Assembly: GCA_029948255.1 (NCBI GenBank)
Contig: JALIZF010001867.1
Span: 496,001-560,000 of the forward strand
Direction: 5' to 3'
Length of the DNA stretch: 64,000 nt
Source of the DNA: Telmatactis stephensoni
Taxonomy: Eukaryota; Cnidaria; Anthozoa; Actiniaria; Isophelliidae
This document shows, one piece after another, positions 37,701 to 46,800 of this stretch; the first letter of the stretch is position 1; each line of letters starts with the position of its first letter. Below the pieces are notes generated by a model that had not been told where the DNA came from, made no database searches, and saw nothing but the letters and a program-made list of their open reading frames with translations. Position numbers and translations under genes: made by a program.

Positions 37701-38056
37701 ACAGATTCATGGGTGCTACACATGCGATGAGCTTCTCTGAACCACATCTTCAGTTTCCAGCAAACATTGCATCGGAGGAACAAGAAAACGAAGGTTCTGA
37801 GTACAGTGATATGCAGCTGGAGGATATCTTTAAAGACGTTGTAAACGCCAAGCAAGCTATGGAACGATTACAAATGATTCTAACCTCTCCCGAGCCAAGT
37901 ATAACATCGGATTTAGCAGACACTAAGGAAACTGTAAAACGACTAGACCAACAAGTGTTGCACCTGAATCGTGATGTTGCGTCTCTCAGAGGGGATGTAA
38001 AGATGGTTTTAGAATTGCTTAAGGGCTTCAAAAACGGACAAATTGTCAATAATTAA
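9542..38056 (+). CDS. KCNH8-like: KCNH-family voltage-gated potassium channel, ELK (Kv12) type; ten exons, last exon frame-disrupted
   Basis: Pore-forming subunit of a plasma-membrane K+ channel. Exons: 9542-9617, 9791-10024, 22555-22686, 25450-25601, 27036-27425, 32100-32493, 33056-33255, 33449-33698, 34453-34652, 35321-38056; every junction is GT/AG and phases agree. Order: N-terminal cap and PAS (about 1-145), S1-S3 (about 232-325), S4 (329-353), S5, turret and pore with filter GFGN (437-440), S6 with [12 protein letters not shown]-linker, cyclic-nucleotide-binding-homology domain, acidic Ser-rich tail, coiled coil. ELK is preferred over ERG or EAG because of [13 protein letters not shown] and [11 protein letters not shown] in the [12 protein letters not shown] after the filter and ALMHA in S6, which are ELK features. 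The nine upstream exons give 676 codons. Exon 10 reads to a stop at 37097-37099, but coding character continues in another frame and returns to the first by about 37380. Confidence 0.92.
9791..10024 (+). CDS. KCNH8-like: ELK channel exon 2 (PAS core)
   Basis: Preceded by TTGTTTCTAG and followed by GTAAGT. Encodes [21 protein letters not shown] and CACNFLYG, the core strands and helices of the eag-family PAS domain, which packs against the C-terminal cyclic-nucleotide-binding-homology domain and tunes gating. Confidence 0.95.
17787..18010. repeat. ~80-bp tandem repeat, nearly three copies
   Basis: Units start near 17787, 17866 and 17947, each with TTACGTAG, GAGAGGTGTT, a (C/T)GGYTCCTTACA segment and TACAAACGTT. 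The third unit is truncated and runs into a shorter partial duplication ending around 18010. Confidence 0.8.
18089..18326. repeat. (ATC/ATT)n trinucleotide microsatellite
   Basis: About 240 bp of interrupted CAT/TAT trinucleotides. In one frame it reads as His/Tyr/Leu runs; this is a repeat translation, not a gene. Confidence 0.9.
19480..19575. repeat. CGCGAAATTAA-type interspersed repeat
   Basis: Contains several copies, on both strands, of a (T)CGCGAAATTAA motif separated by 20-25 bp. A related cluster lies at 52066-52200 between UGT copies 1 and 2, so this is a dispersed family, probably a small DNA transposon. Confidence 0.6.
22555..22686 (+). CDS. KCNH8-like: ELK channel exon 3 (end of PAS)
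   Basis: Acceptor TTTCCACAG, donor GTAGGA. Encodes [19 protein letters not shown] and [11 protein letters not shown], the last PAS strands and the start of the linker. The PIKNEKG and SHKD motifs are close to vertebrate ELK channels. Phase 1 at both ends. Confidence 0.94.
22687..25449 (+). other. Intron 3 of the channel gene
   Basis: About 2.8 kb with no recognisable exon. A (TG)n tract lies at about 24067-24088. At about 24160-24175 there is a minus-strand match to the tRNA T-loop/B-box (GGGTTCGATTCC), possibly an old SINE fragment. Confidence 0.6.
25450..25601 (+). CDS. KCNH8-like: ELK channel exon 4 (PAS-S1 linker)
   Basis: Acceptor CATTCAACAG, donor GTAAGG. Encodes a basic linker including [19 protein letters not shown], matching the ...RAVLYHLSG... 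segment just before the membrane domain in ELK channels. Ends in phase 0. Confidence 0.9.
25691..26161. repeat. ~53-bp direct repeats flanking a SINE
   Basis: Near-identical blocks at about 25691-25743 and 26107-26161 (both contain ACAGATTTTTAA, TATATACTTTG and GGTAAAGATTTCGG) bracket the SINE at 25760-26042. They are much longer than an ordinary SINE target duplication, so they reflect a local duplication or a composite element. Confidence 0.7.
25760..26042 (-). mobile_element. tRNA-derived SINE, copy 1
   Basis: Read on the minus strand from 26042, the head is tRNA-like: an A-box-like TGGTACAGTTGG is followed about 50 nt later by a B-box GAGTTCGATTCC. A tRNA-unrelated body follows, ending in a GGTAAA-type tail (25767-25786 on the plus strand). 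A related copy lies at 60596-60775. It sits in intron 4 of the channel, antisense to it. Confidence 0.8.
26724..26903. mobile_element. 180-bp foldback MITE
   Basis: The first 41 bp and the last 41 bp are reverse complements with only about two mismatches; both contain GAGTAAATTTACTCAAAAAC. The interior repeats further ACTCAA/TTGAGT motifs, so the element can form one long hairpin. It ends 132 bp before the exon encoding S1-S3. Confidence 0.85.
27036..27425 (+). CDS. KCNH8-like: ELK channel exon 5 (S1-S3)
   Basis: Acceptor TTTTTGCAG, donor GTGAGT, 130 codons in phase 0. Encodes LPQYKRE, then S1 (from LWDWWVLVL), S2 (within [17 protein letters not shown], carrying the Asp residues that form part of the eag-family voltage-sensor metal site) and S3 ([16 protein letters not shown]). 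Confidence 0.95.
27801..28358. mobile_element. Two adjacent inverted-repeat elements
   Basis: GTTATATACCAACTGTCAAAG at 27801-27821 is the exact reverse complement of 28211-28231, delimiting a ~430-bp unit. Immediately after it, 28234-28358 is a second palindrome whose arms include CAGTATGTTTT and GTGGTCC and their complements. No coding capacity; they may be parts of one larger transposon. Confidence 0.65.
28747..29202. repeat. (AAAAC)n pentanucleotide array
   Basis: About 455 bp. The left 200 bp is an interrupted mixture of AAAAC, AAACC and related units; from about 28953 to 29202 it is an essentially perfect run of roughly 50 AAAAC units. The channel transcript carries AAAAC in its intron. 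Frames through it translate as KTKQN or FVLFC repeats on the two strands. Confidence 0.97.
31866..31997. mobile_element. 132-bp Harbinger-like MITE, copy A
   Basis: Starts GGGCCCTTTCACATGAGAG and ends with the inverted counterpart; the inner arms (GGATAACTC...GAGTTATC) also pair. It is flanked by TAA on both sides (31863-31865 and 31998-32000), a 3-bp target duplication as made by PIF/Harbinger transposases. It lies about 100 bp before exon 6. Confidence 0.88.
32100..32493 (+). CDS. KCNH8-like: ELK channel exon 6 (S4, S5, pore)
   Basis: Acceptor TTTTCTCAG, donor GTAAGT. Encodes S4 ([20 protein letters not shown], residues 334-353), S5 (from [17 protein letters not shown]), the long extracellular turret typical of the family, and the pore helix and filter [13 protein letters not shown] followed by [10 protein letters not shown]4 carries Lys/Arg at every third position (336, 339, 342, 345, 348) plus 349 and 352. 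Both flanks hold related MITEs. Confidence 0.96.
32612..32743. mobile_element. 132-bp Harbinger-like MITE, copy B
   Basis: Same length and family as the copy at 31866-31997: GGGCCCGTTCATATGA at the left, TGTGAACGGGCCC at the right, and the same internal CCCTGG.GGACACAAAACAAA core. Left flank is TTA; the right flank (CAA) no longer matches. It begins 118 bp after the end of exon 6. Confidence 0.87.
33056..33255 (+). CDS. KCNH8-like: ELK channel exon 7 (S6 and C-linker)
   Basis: Acceptor TTTCCCAG, donor GTATGT. Encodes S6 [20 protein letters not shown] and the C-linker helices through [17 protein letters not shown]. The ALMHA and RYHSR motifs match ELK channels. Confidence 0.95.
33449..33698 (+). 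CDS. KCNH8-like: ELK channel exon 8 (C-linker and start of CNB-homology domain)
   Basis: Acceptor TCTTGGCAG, donor GTCAGT (minor consensus). Encodes [18 protein letters not shown], then the beta-roll with [11 protein letters not shown] and [12 protein letters not shown]. These are ELK/EAG-type positions of a cyclic-nucleotide-binding fold that, in this family, does not need cyclic nucleotide. Confidence 0.94.
34453..34652 (+). CDS. KCNH8-like: ELK channel exon 9 (end of CNB-homology domain)
   Basis: Acceptor AACTTTCAG, donor GTAAGT. Encodes [24 protein letters not shown] and [10 protein letters not shown]. In KCNH channels the tripeptide after the last strand (YNL in EAG and ELK, FNL in ERG) fills the nucleotide pocket as an intrinsic ligand; here it reads YDL. 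Confidence 0.94.
34653..35320 (+). repeat. Intron 9 of the channel with a duplicated ~120-bp AT-rich block
   Basis: Two similar blocks (about 34818-34950 and 34987-35110) share TCAATATCCCTAATAAAATGTGAT and GATAATTAATTAATTTGGATA-type sequence. The left part (34700-34790) contains GAGCGCAAATTCAACACTAC and GCGCTATGAA, possibly the 3' end of an old retrotransposon; I cannot confirm the family. No exon is seen. Confidence 0.55.
35321..38056 (+). CDS. KCNH8-like: ELK channel exon 10 (acidic Ser-rich tail and coiled coil) with two frame shifts
   Basis: Acceptor TTTAATTTCATAG; the frame enters as [20 protein letters not shown]. Reading runs in one frame to a TAG at 37097-37099. A second frame (shifted by +1) then carries acidic, Ser-rich coding-like sequence from about 37090 to 37372. 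The original frame is open again from 37358 to the TAA at 38054-38056 and encodes a heptad-rich C-terminus ([19 protein letters not shown]), the expected place for the ELK/ERG coiled coil. Overall exon length is 2,736 bp, exactly 912 codons, so the two shifts cancel. Either two assembly indels or genuine compensating mutations explain this; if the first stop is real, the product ends at 1,268 residues. Confidence 0.85.
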
Positions 38057-38224
38057 AGGAAATCGCTGGACTTTTTCCTGATAAAACAAAAGTATATTTA
38101 AAAGAGAGAGAAAAGAAATGAAAAAGTAATATATACTTGAAAGAGAGGTCAAGGCAACAGTTAATGACTATATTATTTAGTTGTATAATGAAAGAGCATT
38201 GGAGTACTAAAGCGATATGATATA

Positions 38225-38503
38225 CACTCATTTCAAAAACGTTGTCTCGGTTCAAAACAACAAGCGTCAAGCCAAGACCGAAATGAATGCTGGTTTTATG
38301 ATAGCAACGTATACAAATCAGATATGTTCTGTAGAATTAATTACAAATGTGAGCATTTTTACGTGCTTGTTAGTGGATAGCGCTCCATTCTATTGAAAAC
38401 AAGACTGATTTTGAATACATTACCAGCATTAAACCAGCATTCATTTCGGTCTTGGCTTGACGCTTGTTGCTTTGAACCGCGTCAACGTTTTTTGAAATAA
38501 GTG
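38225..38503. mobile_element. Foldback MITE with ~72-bp arms, 3' of the channel
   Basis: 38225-38296 and 38431-38503 are reverse complements with few mismatches; a 49-bp core containing AAGCGTCAAGCCAAGACCG has a single difference. It starts 169 bp after the channel stop codon and is probably inside the 3' untranslated region. It is absent from the duplicated copy of this flank near 52.5 kb. Confidence 0.85.
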
Positions 38504-38802
38504 CATTAATATTTAATTTATCTAAATAGTAATTTGATTAAAAAATGCCAGATATCACAAGTAATGACTACCAGCTCGCTACTCCATACAGAAGAAAGCC
38601 TTTCCCAAAATATAGCTGAGTGAATCGTACACCACCGACTCAACTGTATCTTGGAAAAGAACTATTGCAGAAAATTCTTTTCAGGTTCAACAATTTTTCT
38701 CATTCCAAAAAGTTTTATTATTTTGTTGTCCGTTTAAACCGAAACGGAATTGACTGGAAGGGGTGTAAATATCTGTAACAGCTGTTGGTAGAAGGTGCGT
38801 TT

Positions 38803-38947
38803 CAGGGGCGGATCCAGGAATTTGCAAAGGGGGTGTCTCAAATAGGCCTCTTGAGAGATGACGTCCCATCCAAGATGTTGCGTAAGAGTAAGTACGGCGC
38901 TGGGGGTGTCCGGTGCACCTATGGACACCCCCCTGGATCCGCCCCTG
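38803..38947. mobile_element. 145-bp hAT-like MITE
   Basis: Terminal inverted repeats CAGGGGCGGATCCAGG / CCTGGATCCGCCCCTG, a terminus widespread among animal hAT elements. The 7-bp string TGCGTTT lies beside both ends (38796-38802 and 38946-38952, the latter overlapping the end), consistent with an 8-bp-type hAT target duplication. Confidence 0.8.
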
Positions 38948-39789
38948 CGTTTATACGAAAGTAAGTACATGGGTTCCATTGTTCTCGTCTGTTTACAGAA
39001 CTGTATTTTATTGGCTTACCAGTATTAAGCAAGAACAGAGCCCAAAATTAAGAAATTCGTTCTTCCAGACAAATTGCTGTTGATTCTATGCCAGCTAAAG
39101 CATCGTTTATAAAAATGAATAACGTCGTCATGATAAAATAAGATGTAGAAGAACCGGTTCGAGGAACACATTCCTGTGTCAGAAATTAAACTTCACGTAC
39201 ACGGAAAGCGGCAGACGACAAAGTTCACGTGACCTGCTTTTTTTGCGTCTGGCGTTAACGTTTCAACGCGAATGAGAGTAATGTCGCCTTTGCGGCAAAC
39301 GCCTGACCCTAGGCGTGAAAAAAGCAGTTAACCTGATTCCCTTTGCAGCCTGACGTTAAGAATGTGTTTAATGACATCTTCCATGGTGCGTATGTCACAG
39401 TAAAGAACGTAGCGCTTAAATGCTTGGCCTTGAAATTATTTATTGAAATTCGCGCACACTTTTTCATAAAGCAAACCTGAACACACACAAAACAAATTTT
39501 TTAAAGATTAACATTTTGAACGAATATTGTCAATAATGCTAAGTGCAAAATAGATCTATACTGCAACAATAAGAATTGTGCGATACGCCTTTAGTAAATG
39601 GGGTTCTATCTTTATATTTTTGTAGATTCTCCCTCTCTAGTAAACAATTACAATATGAATATTTATTTTAACAATAAACGAATATTACAATTGCTTTGTG
39701 TAAGTTAAACTGGACATGACGGCGGGTCGTGGGAATGAGCAACAAGTGGAAATTAAAGAATGAATGGTTGTACCCAGTATAAAGGTTGA

Positions 39790-40530
39790 GAAGTAAATGA
39801 ATTATGTAGATGAAAGATCATTATGTAGAGTAGTGTAGATGTAGATTTAAATGTAAATGATTATGCCGATGAAGATGATTATACAGATGCTTATGTTGAT
39901 GTATATGTAAATCTTGATTTTCACGCAGATATCAATGCAGTGGTAAATGTTTATGTAAATTTAAATAGAGAAATAGATATAGATGCAGATGCTGATGAAG
40001 ATTAAGATGTAAATGATTATGCAGATCAAAATGATTATAAGGTCATATGTAGATCCAGCCGTAGATGAATATGTTCATGTAAATGTAGATGCAGATGTAG
40101 ATGTAGATGTAGATTTAGATGTAGATGTAGATAGATGTAGATGTAGATGTAGATGTAGATGTAGATAAATATGTAGATGTAGATGTAAATGTAGATTAAA
40201 AAACAAGTACATGTAGACGCAGATGTAAATGTAATGTACATGCAAATGTAGATGCAGATATAGGTGTAAATGTAGGGTTGATGTATATGTAGATGTAAAT
40301 GATTATGCAGATCAAAAGGATTATACAGTCATATGTAGATCCAGCCGTAGATGAATATGTACATGTAAATGTAGATGCAGATGTAGATGCAGATGTAGAT
40401 GTAGATGTAGATGTAGATATTTAACTGTAGATGGAAAAGAAGATGAAGAAGTAAATGGAGATGTAGATCATAATATTGAGGTACATGAAGATATAGATGT
40501 AGATGTAGATGTAGATAGTGTAGAAGGATG
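39790..40530. repeat. GATGTA hexamer array with an internal ~287-bp duplication
   Basis: Degenerate (GATGTA)n and GTAAAT/GCAGAT variants fill about 740 bp, densest at 40070-40170 and 40365-40420. Blocks at 40032-40100 and 40319-40390 (both with TCATATGTAGATCCAGCCGT) are nearly identical, showing a higher-order duplication. It ends about 290 bp before the ATG of UGT copy 1. Minus-strand frames here read as HLHLHL or IYIYIY and are not genes. Confidence 0.92.
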
Positions 40531-40817
40531 ACCCAGTGTAGGTTGGAACCAGTGTTGACGGTTTGAACCAGTGTAGACAGTGTACGCAGTGTAGATAGAC
40601 GTACCCAGTGTAGATGGGTACTGTAGACAATGTAGATGGTTGTGCCCAGTGTAAATTTAATGGTGGATGTTTCTAGCGTAAATATAGTAAATGGATGTAT
40701 ACCTGGCGTAAATACTGTATGTAGTTCTACCATGCAGTATATACCGAATACCACATCTGTGTAGACCCCCACGAGAATTAACGTTTCACCAGAAGCACTT
40801 TACAAATTCAGTAAACT

Positions 40818-43800
40818 ATGAGATCTGTAATCATCTATGTGACGGTATCTGTGCTATTTTTGACTGTTACAACTACTAATTCAGCTAAGATTGCAGTAGT
40901 TTTATTTCCTGCGGGTAAAAGCCATTTCTTTATGATAGAGACGATTGGACAGCAGTTGGAAGCGAGAGGTCATGAGGTAGGACATCGATTAAAACTATAT
41001 CTCTAAACATATCAGATTGGAGCTCCTTTTGAGTTCTGTATTGCGATATTTTTGTGCTGATGGATGTTTTTCTATCATCGATCATGATTTCAAAAACCTG
41101 ATGAAATTGCCTTGCGTGACTTGGCTCCACTTTCTGACAGTAAACCACTTACATGCAATCACGTTTGTGCATAAATTTTTCACGCTCTACTAGCAGTCTA
41201 CAGTTTAAAACATACAGTCTTGGTATACGATATAAAAAAGGTTATTAGTCGACTAACCAGCTAATACGGCTATGTATTTTTACGAGTGACGCTGTATTTT
41301 GACAAACCTTTAGGCGAGCCAAAATGCAAGTGACAAGTAAACATTCACAGCTGTATTGATCCTTAATATTAATTAGCCTTGGTTAATCGACCACTAACAG
41401 TAGTAGGAAAGTACCAATCCTAAGACCGGTGCAGCCGGTACACCCCCCCCCCCCCCCCCCCCCACACACACACCCCCAGCCCGGTAGGGCTACCTCCCCT
41501 CCTGGGGTATGGGGTACGATCCCTCCCCCTACTAGCCCGGTAGGGCTACCCCTCCAAGGGGTATGATGAGGTACGACCCCTCCCCCTCGAGCCTGGTAGG
41601 ACTACCCCTTTCTGAGGTATGATGGGGTACGAGGGTGGAACAACGAGACATGAATGGGGTACGAGCGCAGCGAGTTTCCGGTACAACGATTACGGGGTCG
41701 ATGACGTCATTGGTGGTGCAATAATCACCAACCGGGTCAAGCAATTTTCCTCTCTTTGAATCCTCCTAATTCGTAAATGGGATCCTATTAATATTTTCTT
41801 CTAATTCTTCAATGGTATCCAATTAAAAAAGTAGCTAAAGTGGCCACAAAGAATCATAGTTTTAGATTTTCTAAACCTATGTGCGTGACGGCTATTGTTT
41901 TAGAAACGGTCACCTGCAAATCTATTGTTTTAAACTCGTGTTTACAGTTTGTACAAGAATTAGAAACTAGAATTGGAAGTTCCAGAGTCATTTATTCAAT
42001 TCATTCCAAGGGTAAATATTACAATCAAAATTATAGATTTAAAATACGTAAGTGTCAGGATCTCATATCGTCGACACTTTATTTTGAGTCACTAGTTTGT
42101 TGTGTGACAAGTTTTATGTCTAGAACTTATGCAAATTTCACCAAACGTTCTGCCTCATTGGTTTACTTAAGGCTCGTTCATTGTTTACACAATTGTCTCA
42201 AGAGGTATACATGATTAAATTTTGTTGATTTCTTCTTGTTGTTGCTGTAGTCCCGTCAATTTCCTTCGACGCATTTGCTCTTTTAAGGATACACCACCGA
42301 ACTGCCCACGACCTGACGAAACCCCGTTTTGTGGTCCCACTTTAAATGTGAGTTCTTTGAACCAGTCAGGATGAGGTGACTTGCATGAAAAGTTGATCCT
42401 AACATCACCCATGATTATTTTAGTTCTTCATCCACTCAGTTTTAACCTTTCCGTACGATCGCCTTTGGGTTTGTGACTCGTAAAGTCAGTGGGAGAACAG
42501 TTTATACATGAGATCATAAAGAGATAAATAAATCACTCTGAACGGTTTCAACACATGTAAATTCAGATCTTGAAAGGTAGTCAGACAAACCACACACAAA
42601 TTTAGTGTCAAAAGTCCTCATTTATTCACGTTCGGGATGTTACAATTCGCTTTCGGATTCTTCTTGATTGTCATCATGATCATCCATGAGTTTTAATTTC
42701 TTGGATTTCAACGACAATTGATGGACTGCATCACAGTCTCGACAACGACAAAACTTGACTTTCGTGGTATGATCATCTACGGCAAAGACGTGTGAGCAAA
42801 TATCGCATTCAACCAGTTGGTCGTCACGACAATAGTAACCTTCGCGCCACAGACATCTGGGGCATTGCACTACAGGTATGGAATAGAACGATTTGAAGTC
42901 ACGGCAGACGTGACACTCTAGGGGTTCATCGTCTGATTCTGAACTTTCCGGTTCTGAATGCTCCTGTGACTCTAAGCTTTCACTAACACTCTCACTGTCC
43001 GACTCTGAAGTTTCTCTTTCAGAGGTTTGGTCACTAGTTTCGCTATCTGTCTCGTCCTCTTCCGGTTGCCTGGCAACCAAATCTGCCAGAACCCTTTTGT
43101 TACGGATCAGTTTCTTGTCAATACCAATCTCTGATAATCCTTGAGTGAACGTTTTCAACCCACGAGGTACTTTAACATCCAAATTGTAAGGTAACATGAC
43201 ATACTCAATGAGCTCTGCAATGCTGGTGACAGGAATTCTTCGCTCATGATACATCATCTCCCCATGGGAGTTCCAGTATAAAATACTTTTCGAAGCTGAC
43301 AGGGTATGAAGAAATGCGAGCGTCTTTTCTTCGGGGTTACTCTGGGAGAGTTTCTGCAAAACCTTTTCAATATCGTCATCGTCAAAAGTGGCCTCTTCGG
43401 TGTAAGAAGCAATACTGTCTTCAGAATCAGTGGACTCGCTCCGTGCTCTTTTCATGTTGCTTCCTCAAATGATCAACGTCGAAATGAGCTTCTTCTTTAT
43501 GGACAGGAATATTTAAAACAAAAACAACTTCAGAGCCGACACCAGGGGTGACACAAAACCACCACCCCGTTGCGCTAGAGTTTGTTTCTTGATTTTGAAA
43601 GGAACGGATGGGTCGGCCAATTTCCGTATGTCATCCACATGCTTTCTCAGTCTTTCTTTTTGCACTTGTGACACTGGTATAGTGCCTTTGGATAAATTCG
43701 AGCAAACTTCACAAATGGCATGAACCTGTTCTGGACTAGCGGTGGCCAGTAAAAGCGTTCTCTGATGAGGAGGACAATTGGTTAAGTGATACAAATACCC

Positions 43801-46800
43801 AAAATGGTCACGGATCAAACGACTCATGTTGTCTGTACGGACGTTTGCTCCAAATGAAATAATGAGGGAAAAACACTATAATTTATCTATTATGATAATC
43901 TAGACTAGAATACTAGAATCTAGCTAGAATACTAGAATCTACTGTAGAATTTAATCTAATCTAATCTAATCTAATGTAGAATCTAATCTAATCTAATCTA
44001 ATGTAGAATCTAAACTAATTAGAATCTAATAGATCTAATCTAATCTAATGTAGAATCTAATCTAATTAGAATCTAATAGATCTAATCTAATCTAATGTAG
44101 AATCTAATCTAATTAGAATCTAATAGATCTAATCTAATCTAATCTAATGTAGAATCTAATCTAATTAGAATCTAATAGATCTAATCTAATCTAATCTAAT
44201 GTAGAATCTAATCTAATTAGAATCTAATAGATCTAATCTAATCTAATGTAGAATCTAATCTAATTAGAATCTAATAGATCTAATCTAATCTAATGTAGAA
44301 TCTAATCTAATTAGAATCTAATAGATCTAATCTAATCTAATCTAATGTAGAATCTAATCTAATTAGAATCTAATAGATCTAATCTAATCTAATCTAATGT
44401 AGAATTTAATAGATCTAATCTAATCTAATGTAGAATCTAATCTAATTAGAATCTAATAGATCTAATCTAATCTAATCTAATGTAGAATCTAAACTAGTAT
44501 AGATCTAATCTAATCTAATCTAATGTAGAATCTAATAGATCTAATCTAATCTAATGTAGAATCTAATCTAATTAGAATCTAATAGATCTAATCTAATCTA
44601 ATGTAGAATCTAATCTAATTAGAATCTAATAGATCTAATCTAATCTAATCTAATGTAGAATCTAATCTAATTAGAATCTAATAGATCTAATCTAATGTAG
44701 AAAATAACAATCCATATAGACCATAAATAACACATACTTCTAAAATTGGTTTCATTCAGTACAAGACGCGGAATGGTGCGGATGTGTCCTATATGCGGCA
44801 AGCCGCAACAAAATTTACACACTCATTTGAGTCGAACTCATAAGCTGGACAATTCACAGCGACAGTATTGGCTAGGTCAAGAAAAATGCACAAAAGTTGG
44901 TCAGCGGTTTACTCCCTACCCTCAGACAAAACCTCAAGTGGAAACCAAATGTGACCGGTTTCAATTACTCCACCCATTCACAGCCTTAGTGGCTGGAATG
45001 ACCGGCTCTGGGAAAACGGTCTGGGTTCAAAACCTACTGGAACATGCCAACCAAGTCATCCAACCTCCACCTCAACGTATTGTATGGAGTTACTCTCAAT
45101 GGCAACCGGCCTACGACCGGATGCTCAAAACGGTCCCTGGGATCGAGTTTGTCAAAGGTATACCCCATGACCTGGATGAGGATTGGTATTTTGACCCCGA
45201 GATCAACAATCTGATGGTCATTGACGATCAAATGACCGAGACCTCCAACGACAAACGTATCTTGAATTTATTTACCAAGGGATCCCATCACCGAAATCTC
45301 AGTGTCGTTTTCCTCTTGCAAAATGTCTATTTCCAAGGCAAAATCATGCGCACCTTGAGTCTCAATGCAGCCTACCTCGTCCTCTTTAAAAATCCCAGAG
45401 ACAAACTACAAATGATGACGTTGGGAAAACAAATGTACCCCGGAAAAACAGACCAGTTTCTTCAAAAGTACGAGGCCGCTGTTCATCGGCCTTACGGCTA
45501 CCTGTTCGTCGATCTCAAACCCAACACCCCAGAGGGGTGTCGACTGCGTACCAACGTTCTTCCAAATGATGCTCACTCATCGCAGACTGGAGGTCAAACA
45601 GATGCCGTAAAGACCATCGCTAACTTTTTTGAGCGTCAAGGGTACTTACAGTCACCCCAACTGAAAGCCATGCAGGAACTAGAAGACTGAGATGGACGCC
45701 ATTTTGAAAGACCCCACCCTACCTCCAGAGGTGAAAATCAAAGAATATGGTCCACTGTTTAATCGTTACCTTGCTCTACAACAACAACTCTCCAATACCG
45801 GTCCAACGATACCGAGACAGGAACCCATTTCAACCGTATCAACATTGGTCGACCAGAGTCAACCCCCGGCTAACGTGACGACTCCGAGAAACGTCTCTTC
45901 TACAAGTGTGACCAGTGACAGTGGTGTTGGTATGGCAACACCTAAAACACCCTCATTCCTAGAACGTCTGACATCCAAAGTCAGAACACCTTTTAAATCT
46001 AGTGGTCCACAGGGTAGAGAGGAGATACCGTCGACTCCATTAAAAGTAGACCAACCCTCTACTTCCACTCCCATCACTCTGTCGAGTGTAGAGTTTCCTC
46101 TCACGCCTCCATCCAGTAAAGAAAAACCCCAAGCTGATCCCAGGTGGATACGTTATCAAGATGAACATAAGTATAGAGGACAGGTGTTCCAACCTCCACG
46201 ACGCTCACAACGAATAAGAGCCATGATTCAGTCCATACCCGGTTGGGAAAAATATTAAGTAGTATTTAACTCATGTATTAATTGTAACTAAAAAAAAAGA
46301 AAGTAAATAAAATCATATTTCCAACATTTATTGGTGTCTTGTTGTTATATTACACTTTTTCAAATGTTTTTAATACATTCGTATCACTTTCACAGTGTCT
46401 TTAATCATTTGATAAGTTTCCGGTAACAATGCTGGATTTCTCTCTGTCCAGCTGTAGAGTTCGGCCTCTGCCTCAATGGTTAGTTGGAAAGGTCTCATAT
46501 TGTCCATCACTCTGTTTATCACTTTCAGTATATTTACATTTCTGAGGGCCTGCTCAAAGTGAAGTTCGATCTTTTCGTCTTCTGTCAACAATAAGCACTG
46601 TACGTTACTGTTTGGAAGACGACATCCACAACAGTCTTTCATGTTGATTTCGTACAGGTGTTTGCACACTTCTACTGCATAGGTGGAAACGAACTGTTTT
46701 TTCATGAACTTGAATGGGTCCATCTTTATTAATGTTTCTTCGAGTAAGTCTCTTTCTTGTCGGAGGTCACCAGGATTTGGTTTTTCGGTTTTCAACCATC

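Larger units (their letters stand above)
38057..40817. other. Intergenic region between the channel gene and UGT copy 1
   Basis: Contains a foldback MITE (38225-38503), a hAT-like MITE (38803-38947), a block at about 39446-39730 that is duplicated at 52561-52815, and the GATGTA array (39790-40530). No gene is seen on either strand. The UGT promoter must lie in or beside the hexamer array. Confidence 0.7.

Noticed and set aside
40035..40772. Minus-strand frames rich in HL and IY repeats
   Set aside because: They translate the GATGTA hexamer array; no domain or splice context.
41840..42214. Plus-strand 124-codon frame in the Polinton
   Set aside because: No recognisable motif, unusual composition, and it abuts the minus-strand 65-codon ORF head-on without a poly(A) signal. 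Kept out as unsupported.
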